Assembly (NCBI RefSeq): GCF_018143015.1
Contig: NC_054743.1
Coordinates: 34,373,934-34,437,933, forward strand
DNA: 64,000 nt
Direction of reading: 5' to 3'
Source of the DNA: Lytechinus variegatus
Taxonomy: Eukaryota; Echinodermata; Echinoidea; Temnopleuroida; Toxopneustidae
Positions within the stretch are counted from its first letter, which is position 1. Each line of letters opens with the position of its first letter. Shown here one piece after another: positions 21,186 through 30,250 of this stretch. A program made the translations under genes and the position numbers. The notes under the pieces are model-generated. The model ran no database searches. It worked only from the letters and a program-made list of their open reading frames with translations, and had not been told where the DNA came from.

Positions 21186-21257
21186 GGCGCTGCCCGGATT
21201 TGAACCGGGGATCTCCTGTTTACAAGACAGGCGCTTTAACCGCTAAGCCACAGCGCC
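21186..21257 (-). tRNA. tRNA-Thr-TGT: tRNA-Thr (anticodon TGT), fully paired acceptor
   Basis: Anticodon TGT, G4-C69, class A flank (ACTTCGCTTACGAAATG). Block equivalent of 18,154 and 24,050. Confidence 0.97.
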
Positions 21258-21511
21258 ACTTCGCTTACGAAATGCATATTTACTTAATTAATTTAATGAA
21301 TTCAACAAGGGTTGAACGTTGATTTTCGAATATGAACTCTTTGCTTTATTTTCATATTAACAAAATCTAGAAATTATATTAATTTTTAATGAAATTTTCA
21401 TTTATTTCAGAGTTTCTTCTCCCCAAAACAAGTCGTTTAAATATTCAAAAATTAAAATGAATTAACAAGCATTTAAAACAATGATATAAAAAGACAAAAT
21501 AAGAATAAAGA

Positions 21512-21583
21512 GGCACTGCCCGGATTTGAACCGGGGATCTCCTGTTTACAAGACAGGCGCTTTAACCGCTAAGCCACAGCGCC
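21512..21583 (-). tRNA. tRNA-Thr-TGT: tRNA-Thr (anticodon TGT)
   Basis: Anticodon TGT, canonical with the G4-U69 wobble. Class F flank nearly identical to that of 18,475 over about 600 bp, but with an intact acceptor stem. Confidence 0.97.
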
Positions 21584-22148
21584 GCTGCGTTGATGTACGT
21601 CAGTAATTACATAAAGAAAAACATTGAATCAAACTGAGGATTTTCAAATTTGAACTCGCTGTGTTATTTTTTATATTGATAGATAACTTGAAATTAATTT
21701 AATTTCTTTATCGCCTGTTTATGAAATTTTGATGACAATTCGATGGCTTATCTAGCTTGATACAAGCAGTTCAGTTCAAATGGTTACAGTATATTCAGTT
21801 TGATAAAAGCATTATTCACCTGGTTAATCTTGTTTCTACCTGTTGCTGTTGCACATGGTATTTTATTAATTTTCAGTATCAAACATAGGCTTATATTTTC
21901 TGCACAAATTGAGGTTGAACCTATCGAATTTAGAACTACGAAATTAAGACAATTGATTTTTTTACTGTCATGACTATAGCATGTATACTATCCTCAGTGA
22001 CTTACCTCCCCGAAACAAGTCGTTGAAAAATAAAACAAGCAGTTGAAATCAATATTATATACATGGGCATCAAATCAATCTGAGAGGAAACGAGAGAGGG
22101 AGGAAGAGGGAAAAAGAGAGAGAAGAACCCCCCCCCCAAAAAAAAGTA

Positions 22149-22220
22149 GGCACTGCCCGGATTTGAACCGGGGATCTCCTGTTTACTAGACAGGCGCTTT
22201 AACCGCTAAGCCACAGCGCC
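22149..22220 (-). tRNA. tRNA-Thr-AGT: tRNA-Thr (anticodon AGT)
   Basis: Anticodon AGT, canonical, T8 three bases past the 3' end. Class D flank; opens block 3. Confidence 0.97.
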
Positions 22221-22869
22221 GGTGCGATTACAGTTGTCGATAATTGCTGAAACAAATGATTGAATCAGAGGAGGGTTTGATGTGGAGTTTAAATTTTGAA
22301 ATCATTGCTTTATGATATCCATACTGATGAATAAGCATAAATTAATTTAACTTCTTGATTAAATTTCGATCATGACCATTCAATGACTTACAAAAGGAAG
22401 TTTGATGCAAGCAGGCTACTTCATTACTCACCTAATTGATATTGTCTGCTTGCCTGCCGTAGACTATGTTGCATATTGTTTTTATTTTTTTCATTCTACC
22501 ACTATTATCACATACAACTATATTTTCTGTGCAAAATGGAAATTGAATTAATCAAATTAAGATAAATCAAATAAAATTCTTTACTATAATCATGTATACT
22601 ATATCCTTCAAAGATTCCGATTTATTCCTCCCAAAGTAAGTGATAAATATTCAATCTTAACAATGAGTTGGAAACAATGTCATCTATTCTGTCATCTTCA
22701 GCTCTTCTTCAGAAGAGCCGAAGAAACGTCCCGGATCGGACGTGAAACTGTCCTCTGTTTCAATCAAAGTAAGACCAGATGAATAGATTTATTTTTTTCC
22801 CATCGTAATATCATCTATAGTTGGGCTGCAAGAAGAGAGGAATGGGGGAACGAAACTGAATAAAAAAAA

Positions 22870-22941
22870 GGCACTGCCCGGATTTGAACCGGGGATCTCC
22901 TGTTTACAAGACAGGCGCTTCAACCGCTAAGCCACAGCGCC
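22870..22941 (-). tRNA. tRNA-Thr-TGT: tRNA-Thr (anticodon TGT)
   Basis: Anticodon TGT. An A-to-G change at the D-loop/stem border (GGTTGAAGC) leaves the D-stem paired. T8 abuts the 3' end. Class E. The same D-arm variant occurs in the gene at 24,356. Confidence 0.95.
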
Positions 22942-23079
22942 GCTGTGAATAAAATTGACGATTGACATAATAAAACATCAATGCCTGTACATATTCTTAT
23001 CTATCAATTTAGCTTTCCCAAGATTAGTAGTCAATTTCAAATAACAATACACGAGAAATTGGAAACAAATAGATTTCCA

Positions 23080-23330
23080 GGGGGTGCTGCGTGTATCATT
23101 ATCCATAGGCAGCACCCCCAAGATTCTGGGAGATGTATAAAAATTGAAAAACGGAACCGAAATGACCTTAATTTTGTAGTGATATCGTTTCATTATTTTT
23201 TTTTTCCTTTTTCAAATTTCTCGGGTACCAATCAATTTGACTTCCATTTTGATGTGAAAACCTTTTTTTTCTTCTTTTTTCTTTTCAAATTTATTCAGCA
23301 CCCTCAGTAAAAAAATGTTTCCAGGGCCCT
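23080..23330. mobile_element. Class E spacer MITE, block 3 copy
   Basis: Hairpin at 23,080-23,119 and the same interior and right end (CAGGGCCCTGACAG) as the copies at 17,863 and 20,056. Confidence 0.6.
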
Positions 23331-23381
23331 GACAGAGAGAGAGAGTGGGGGGGGGGGGGGGGGCAAAATAAAAAATAAGAA

Positions 23382-23453
23382 GGCGCTGCCCGGATTTGAA
23401 CCGGGGTTCTCCTGTTTACAAGACAGGCGCTTTAACCGCTAAGCCACAGCGCC
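23382..23453 (-). tRNA. tRNA-Thr-TGT: tRNA-Thr (anticodon TGT), fully paired acceptor
   Basis: Anticodon TGT, G4-C69. The variable loop is AGAAC instead of AGATC. Class E flank. A run of about 18 G lies just downstream at 23,347-23,363. Confidence 0.95.
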
Positions 23454-23651
23454 GCTGTGAATAAAATTGACAATTGACATAATAAAACATTAATGCCTGT
23501 AAATATTCTTATCTTCCAGTTTAGCTTTCCCAAAATTAGTAGTCAATTTCAAATAACAAAACACGGGAAATTGAAACAAATATCATCTATTACTATGCTG
23601 AGAAAAAGTTGCGAGAGGGGTGTAAGTAGAAAGAAAGAGGGGGGAGGAGCA

Positions 23652-23952
23652 CATGGCCCTGGGAAGCGGGGGTGCTGAAGAAGCACCCCCAAAATTTTCC
23701 TTGAGGTGCTGCGTGTATCATTATCCATAGGCAGCACCCCCTAGCAGTATTCTGGAAGATGTATAAAAATGGAAAAATGAAACCAAAATGACATTCATTT
23801 AGTAGTGATATCCATTTTTTTTTGGGGGGGGAGCTTTTAAAAGTTCTTGCGTACAAATATAAATTTTGCCTCCATTTTGTAGAGAAACATTTTTTTTCTT
23901 TTCTTTTCAAATTTACTCAGCACCCCAGTAAAAAATCATTCCCATGGCCCTG
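23652..23952. mobile_element. Hairpin MITE, second full copy
   Basis: Same ends (CATGGCCCTGGGAA and CCCATGGCCCTG) and paired hairpins (23,668-23,690 and 23,705-23,740) as 20,613-20,904. Unlike that unit, no SINE follows. Confidence 0.7.
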
Positions 23953-24049
23953 AGAGGAGACTAGAGAAAGAGAGAGAGCTAGAGAGAGACTATAGAGAGT
24001 GAGAGAGAGACTATAGAGAAAGGGGAGGGGAATGACAAAATTAAAAGAA

Positions 24050-24121
24050 GGCGCTGCCCGGATTTGAACCGGGGATCTCCTGTTTACAAGACAGGCGCTT
24101 TAACCGCTAAGCCACAGCGCC
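24050..24121 (-). tRNA. tRNA-Thr-TGT: tRNA-Thr (anticodon TGT), fully paired acceptor
   Basis: Anticodon TGT, canonical, class A flank that breaks off after about 50 bp at the chimeric junction near 24,170. Confidence 0.97.
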
Positions 24122-24355
24122 ACTTCGTTTTACTAAATGCATATTTACTTATCAATTTAATGAATTCATCATTCTGTCATCTTCAGCTCTTCTTCAGAAG
24201 AGCCGAAGAAACGTCCCGGATCGGACGTGAAACTGTCCTCTGTTTCAATCAAAGTAAGACCAGATGAATAGATTTATTTTTTCCCATCGTAATCTCATAG
24301 ATATAGTTGGGCTGCAAGAAGAGAGGAATGGGGGAACGAAACTGAATAAAAAAAA

Positions 24356-24426
24356 GGCACTGCCCGGATTTGAACGGGGATCTCCTGTTTACAAGACAGG
24401 CGCTTCAACCGCTAAGCCACAGCGCC
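24356..24426 (-). tRNA. tRNA-Thr-TGT: tRNA-Thr (anticodon TGT), 71 nt, T-stem deletion
   Basis: Anticodon TGT, but one base is lost in the T-stem (plus GAACGGGGATC), leaving a C-C mismatch or a shortened stem and altering box B spacing. Carries the D-arm variant of 22,870, its closest relative. Probably impaired. Confidence 0.85.
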
Positions 24427-24771
24427 GCTATGAATAAAATTGACGATTGACATAATAAAACATCAATGCATAAAATCTTCTTATCTTCCAATTAAGCTTT
24501 CCCAAAATTAGAAATAAATTTTAAATAACAAAACACGAGAACTTGAAAACAAATAGATTTCCTTGGGGTGCTGCGTGTATTATTCTCCATATAGGTAGCA
24601 CCCCCAGGTATTTTGGAAGATGTATAAAAATTGAAAAACGGAACCGAGATGACCTTGATTTTGTAGTGATATCGTTTTATTTGTTTTCCTTTTCAAATTT
24701 CTCAGGTACCAATCAATTTGACCTGACAGAGAGAGAGAGAGGAGGGGGGGGGGCAAAATAAAAACTAAGAA

Positions 24772-24843
24772 GGCGCTGCCCGGATTTGAACCGGGGATCT
24801 CCTGTTTACAAGACAGGCGCTTTAACCGCTAAGCCACAACGCT
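24772..24843 (-). tRNA. tRNA-Thr-TGT: tRNA-Thr (anticodon TGT) with altered 5' acceptor
   Basis: Anticodon TGT, but the 5' acceptor strand reads AGCGTTG: A1 faces C72 (mismatch) and U5 pairs G68. A broken first pair would affect RNase P and synthetase recognition, so function is doubtful. Confidence 0.85.
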
Positions 24844-25309
24844 GCGGCGCTCGTGAACATTAGTAATTAATAGAATCATTGAATCTAAAACAGATTGAAT
24901 GTGGTTTGTCAAATTTGAACTCATTGCTTAATATTCATATTGATAATTGATTAGAAGACAATTTTATTTCTTTATGAGAGTTTGATCTTGACAATGATGG
25001 GCTTATCCAATGTTTTACACATTTATAATAACCCGGGTTGTTGCAATTTGATTGTCTTTTATCAGTTCACTTTATAAACATTCATTTTAATTTGTTTACC
25101 TGCCGTAGGCCATCCTATATAAGGTATTATTCAGTTTTCATTCCATTAAGTAAATAGCAAAAAAATCTATATATTTTATTATATGAAAATTGAAATTTGG
25201 TTAATCGAATTAAGAGGAATTACATAAATTTTCTCTCTGACAGAGGGGGAGGGGTGAGAGCAAGCGAAAGAAAGAATGAAGAGAGAATGACAAAATAGAA
25301 ACAAAAGTA

Positions 25310-25381
25310 GGCACTGCCCGGATTTGAACCGGGGATCTCCTGTTTACTAGACAGGCGCTTTAACCGCTAAGCCACAGCGCC
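25310..25381 (-). tRNA. tRNA-Thr-AGT: tRNA-Thr (anticodon AGT), right end of the cluster
   Basis: Anticodon AGT, canonical fold with G4-U69, T4 three bases past the 3' end. The 5' flank (ACCTTGCAGTTTTGAACGG) is unique, marking the right edge of the array. Confidence 0.97.
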
Positions 25382-25808
25382 ACCTTGCAGTTTTGAACGG
25401 TTACACCAGGCTGAAGATAATTATTATGATATTAACAAATAGAGCAAAATCAGACAAAAAAAAAACATTTGAAATATTTCTTCAAAATCTGACAAGGAAG
25501 AACAATATTATGCAGTTCTATACGTGATTGTCTTCATCATGTTTATGAACATGCAATGCATGGGCAAGCCGATGATGTTATAATTCCCACTTATTCGTTT
25601 GTTTATATTTTATTTTATGTAATTATATTTATTCTATTTTTGTGCACCAACTTGCAGAATGAGGAAAACGTTGATGGACAGCCTTGCGTAAGCTATTCCC
25701 TGCTGCAACTTATTTTGTTATACGACGGAGACATCCGATGCACACGCATGAAAATATGACATAATTTTAAAAGGAAAATGGAGACAGACAAAACGTCATA
25801 AGCGCACT
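25382..25808. other. No recognisable content
   Basis: Unique-looking AT-rich DNA. The 67-codon frame at 25,556-25,759 is hydrophobic at its start but has no recognisable homology. Confidence 0.5.
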
Positions 25809-25811
25809 TAA

Positions 25812-25990
25812 AGGGGTGGTCCAGGCTGAAAACATTATTTTATATCTTAATACACAGAGTAGAATTCACTGAGCAAAACGCTGAAAATTTCACCAAAATC
25901 AGATAACAAATAATAAAGTTATTGAAGTTTAAAGTTTAGCAATATTTCATGAAAACAGTCGTCATGAATATTCATATCTCACTAATGCCA
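25812..25990. mobile_element. TTAA-flanked palindromic element, left part
   Basis: After TTAA (25,808-25,811) it starts AGGGGTGGTCCAGGCTGAAA, the left terminus of the family seen complete at 53,633-54,228. It continues with the shared GAAAATTTCACCAAAATCAG interior. No matching right end found. Confidence 0.6.
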
Positions 25991-26644
25991 AATTTTTAAG
26001 TTCAATAAATTCGTCATATTTTTAATAAGAATTTATTGAAATTTTCAGCATTTTTATTGTTTTATTTTCCCTCTTAAATCCAAGCAATTGTCCAATGGTA
26101 AATTATTCCAAATCAGTGTTGTCAACTCTCTATTTCCATTAGTAGATTTATTGATAGCGTATGAAAATGCTGCATTGTTCTTTTCATATACCCCATATGC
26201 TCAACAACAGCCTACTGTGAATAGGACACCCCCCATTGGCATCCCATACTCGGCATTCTCATGATTCTTTTTGTCCGGTTGTTTTTTCCTCCATATGTAA
26301 AGCCGAAGTAAGAGCAAAGTTTGAAATCATCTTTTACCGAATTCGACATTGATGAATGATACAGGAGTTGGAAAGGGAACGCACACTAATCCCTTCGCTT
26401 CTGGGCCGATGTCTATAAATATACCTCCACAATGAACAACCCCTCCCCTTCCATACATTCTTTTTCACCACGAATCAGAATCAAACGTTGTTTTAATCTT
26501 TATTCACAGGGATATACCACAGCAATAGGAGAAACAGCTGATTTTACCACTTCTGTGGTATAATATCACGTTTCAAGATGAAAAAGATATGTCATCATTG
26601 TTATACAAAATGAGTGGGTATTACACCTACCCATCTTTTCATCA

Positions 26645-26876
26645 AGTAGGGGCGGCGTAACGGGTTTTGAATTGATGGGCGGCCCAGAGGGGGGGGGGGC
26701 AACTTATTTTTCCTCTCAATTTATTTAACGCTAAAGGACCAATATTGACATTTCCAAGCTCTTCGTTCTCTTCTCTTTCATTTTCTTTCTCCTTTTTATT
26801 TTTGTTTCAATGATCGGCACTACTTGAAAAAATCATGGGGCGACAATCCATTGCCCCCAATGTAGGACCGCCTCTG
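26645..26876. mobile_element. Degraded hAT-like element
   Basis: A GGGGCGGCGTAACGGG start and GGACCGCCTCTG end form imperfect inverted termini around a G-run and T-rich interior. Weak evidence. Confidence 0.35.
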
Positions 26877-27282
26877 TCGTCGAGGAGCTAAATAACTACG
26901 GAGTCAAATGATAAATTGTTGAATTCTGGGAATGTGTTATTCATTGCATTTTTTTCCATTCTCCTTTACCCCCTCCCCCACGGCCCCGAGAATCATTTCC
27001 CAACGGTTAATGAGTACCCTTTTTTCTTCAATATTTAGGGCCTATATTGTAAATAAACTATTTTTTGGGGGGGGGTGCAGTATTTCTTGGTCAATCATTC
27101 TCAATAGATTTCCCTTTTCTGTCGTCCATCTTTTGCCTTCAAAAATGTGTTTATGTTTGCATTTACGTATATTTCTTTTTGTGTACGTATCGTTTTAAAA
27201 GAAACAAAATAATAATTGGTTGGAACCTACCAAAGTTTTGTTGATTTGACCATGGACCCTATGTTTTGACCAATATGACTGA

Positions 27283-27588
27283 AGGTTGTGACCCAGTGGA
27301 TTAGTCTCCGGACTTTGAAACAGAGGGTCGTGGGTTCGAATCCCAGCCTTGGCGTAATTTCCTTCGGCAAGAAATTTATCCACATTGTGCTGCACTCAAC
27401 CCAGGTGAGGTTAATGGGTACCTAGCAGGAATTTATTCCTTGAAATGCGTGTGTGCTGTAATCTTAGTAATTACGGCTGCCAAGCTACAGCTAGGGTAAT
27501 AATTATATCCAAGTCCTTTGGAAGCGCATAGAGACATTATTCATAATTGTGATATGCACTATACAAGAACTGTATATTATTATTATTC
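27283..27588 (+). repeat. tRNA-derived SINE, full length
   Basis: The tRNA-like head has box A TGACCCAGTGGATTAG and box B GGGTTCGAATCCC. It is followed by a conserved body (CTTCGGCAAGAAATTTATCC, ACATTGTGCTGCACTCAACC) and a TATTATTATT tail. This body is one I recognise from SINEs widespread in marine deuterostomes. Transcription would be by RNA polymerase III. Confidence 0.85.
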
Positions 27589-27589
27589 A

Positions 27590-28146
27590 TGCCCCTCCAA
27601 ATGAACTAGAATTGCGTTTTTCCAGGACAGTACCCCCCCTTCCCCTCAAGTCCTTTCCTTGAAAAAGAAGGTAGTCCCGTTGGTATGGTCCATGGTCCTT
27701 TCTTTTACCATGGACCTATAGGTCCATGCTATATACAGGCGTTGCCATTCACGACACATCAGAAAGATGAAATACTAGCTGACTTTATCGGTGACTTTTA
27801 TATGGCGTTTTACGACATCCACTCGCCTTTTACGACCCAATCGTTGTTTAACCGTGACATTACGACGTTCCGTTGACATCGTTCAAACAATTCGGTTGCT
27901 CTATTAGGATAACATTTATCTCCTGATAAGTAGCAGTTTTAAAGTGTGTTTAAGTGCTTATATTTTATTATTATTCGCAGCGATTGCATATAATATGCAG
28001 TTAAATTCAGATCGATGAAGAGCTGTAGGGCATGAGGGAGTCCCCTGGATTTAACTGATGACGTCATATCTTCACGCATGCGCTCAAGACTCACATGAGT
28101 TGTTTTAGACCGTATCTCAATTGGGCGTAGTAGGAAAGGGTGCATG
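27590..28146. other. No gene recognised
   Basis: Contains small hairpins of ACCATGGACC words at 27,686-27,730. Otherwise nothing identified. Confidence 0.5.
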
Positions 28147-28148
28147 TA

Positions 28149-28432
28149 CACTGTTAGAAAAAATAAAAGAAGTTCCTGCAGCAGAGTCTCGAGAACACCT
28201 GTAATCTTACCGAATTGCGTAATAATCATTCTGTAAATTCATAAAACAAGAATTTTTCTGCAATGTAACAGAACAGGTCTGTTTAAAAAGGGGAAAAGGG
28301 TGTTTTATTCAAGGAAATTTGTAAGATTCCATACATCAAATACCAATTTCCTGTAAGATTACGCAATTCGGTAAGATTACAGGTGTTCTCGAGACTCTGC
28401 TGCAGGAACTTCTTTTATTTTTTCTAACAGTG
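28149..28432. mobile_element. MITE (CACTGTTAGAAAAA ends), 284 bp, TA target duplication
   Basis: Near-perfect inverted termini of about 80 bp (CACTGTTAGAAAAAATAAAA, then GAAGTTCCTGCAGCAGAGTC, and their complements). Flanked by TA on both sides (28,147-28,148 and 28,433-28,434). The high arm identity suggests recent activity or conversion. A second, interrupted copy starts at 56,105. Confidence 0.88.
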
Positions 28433-28869
28433 TATGGAGTCCTGCTTCATATGTGGGTAAAGCAGATAAAGGCATTTATGACCCGAAATATTTAAATAAA
28501 AAAAATGTACATAGTACTTCTATATTTGCCCTATTATTTTCAAACTTCAAATAAACTGTAGGCCCCATGCTTTATGTTAAAGAGATGGTAAACACATAGC
28601 ATGCCATTATACATCGCCCCACCCCCAACAAAAAGAAGAGAGTATATAACTTTAATGACTCAGATTCAGAATAAGAATAAACGAATGCAATATTTATCTC
28701 AATTTGTGCATTATTCGTTTTGGAACAACGCATACCTCTCTCATAAAGAGGGTAACGGTCACACTGGCCAAAATTACTCCAGCAAGATCAAAATCATAGC
28801 GTTATTTCCAATGACATGCCATTGATCGGTTTGGAATCCGTGTCTTTAATGTGACAGCAGCAGTACATA

Positions 28870-29294
28870 CCTAGTGCTAAATATTGCCAATTCGTCCACT
28901 GCCAACTCGTCCACTCACCACATGGTCTACTTTCATTCAGTCTAATTCTATTCCGTTTATCAACATTTCTGCCAACAATTTGGTCCAATAATAATTTGAG
29001 CAAATCATCACTAAGTCTAATCACCAGTTCGTCTATGACCATTTCGTTTCCTAACCAGCTGGTCTAATATTCGTTTTATTTTCATTCATTCTGCCAAATT
29101 AACACTTAGTCTAATTAGACCAAAAGGTATGTGGACGAAATGGCTATTGGACCAACTGGTTATGAGTCGAAATGGTGAGTGGACGAAATGGCAATTAGAT
29201 CATGTGGATATTGGACGAACTGATGGTATACCAAATGGTAGTAGACGAGTTGGCAATTGGACGAATTGGCATTTGACCGAATGAAAATAAACCG
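28870..29294. mobile_element. Foldback element (TTCGTCTA/TTGGTCTAAT family), whole copy
   Basis: The arms are long inverted repeats built of short degenerate words: GCCAATTCGTCCACTGCC, CCAACAATTTGGTCCAATAA and ACCAGTTCGTCTATGACC on the left, with complements such as GAGTTGGCAATTGGACGAAT on the right. It ends ATGAAAATAAACCG. Other copies: 40,242-40,573, 60,366-60,690 and the split one at 7415-8235. Confidence 0.75.
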
Positions 29295-29999
29295 GTCATG
29301 CAGTATTCCAGACAACTCGTCCACTCGTCGGTCAGTCAAGTCAAAGGGCAGTTGTGAACTCGATGAGAGATGACCATGGTCAAGGAACTCTTTAGAATGG
29401 TCATGTTAACGAGACCACAACCTCGTTGAATGCTGATGGCAGGATTGTAAAATAGCATATTAATCAGCTGTAGTAAAAGTTTATCCGGGTTTCAAGGCTG
29501 TCAAAACGAAAAAATAATTTAACATCGTTTTTATTTTGGCATCATACATTAGAGTATGCTCGAATATTCTCAAGCCTAACTTGACAAAGAAAATAGTCCT
29601 ATTTATTTTTAATACATTCATCGACAATGATCGATGAATGCGGAATCTGGAAAAAAAATAACTGCAGTAAAAAGACGCGGGTATAATATTTGTAGACGCC
29701 GGTTTGAATTTCCTTTTTTTTTTATTCTCCACCAGCTTGTGGTTGGAATATTTTAAACTTTAACCGTTATCACTGGGCATGCGATGAAATAAAATCCAAA
29801 CTCAATGTAACTTTTCGAGAAAAAAAAATAATTGACTGGTGTCTTTTTATTTCAATCCGTTCAATATTCCTTAATTTCTTGTTTATATTGCATGAAGGCG
29901 AAAGATAATTATATTTGTCAGGTTGGAGATGTGGGCCTGACTGGAATCCTATGTCACTGTGATTCCCATCGTTGTAATCATGATAATGATCACTATAGC

Positions 30000-30250
30000 C
30001 GGTGGCGGATCCAGGCTTTCTTAGGGGAGGGGGTTCCAAAAGGGCCCATTCTTTTCAAAATGTTTTTCAAAATGTTCACAGACTCCATTTACACCGCCCC
30101 TCTCTCTTTGACGCCGGAGGGGGGGGGTAGTGGGGCAACGATTTTTTTTAAAAACAATTTTCTTTTCAAAACAGAATCACATTCTTCTTTAAGTGGTGGG
30201 CACCACCCCCCCCCCTTTGTCGGTTACCCCCTAAAACTTGCTTGAGACCG
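30000..30250. mobile_element. Probable hAT-like element remnant
   Basis: Begins CCGGTGGCGGATCCAGG, a terminus common to hAT-like MITEs, followed by G-rich and C-rich runs. The right end is unclear. Confidence 0.4.

Larger units (their letters stand above)
19121..22148. repeat. Higher-order tRNA block 2 (AGT-AGT-TGT-TGT-TGT)
   Basis: Same order as block 1 but with one additional class E unit (20,336-21,185) that holds a full hairpin MITE and a SINE. About 3.03 kb. Its second gene has the anticodon changed to AGT. Confidence 0.85.
22149..24771. repeat. Higher-order tRNA block 3, rearranged
   Basis: Starts like blocks 1 and 2 (AGT 22,149; TGT 22,870; TGT 23,382; TGT 24,050). The class A flank of 24,050 is then cut at about 24,170 and joined to the end of a class D spacer, so the expected class F gene and the next AGT gene are missing. 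Confidence 0.8.

Noticed and set aside
7009-25381. CRISPR-like array of repeats and spacers
   Set aside because: The repeated 72-mer is a tRNA with complete cloverleaf and terminators, spacers are long and homologous to one another, and the DNA is metazoan.
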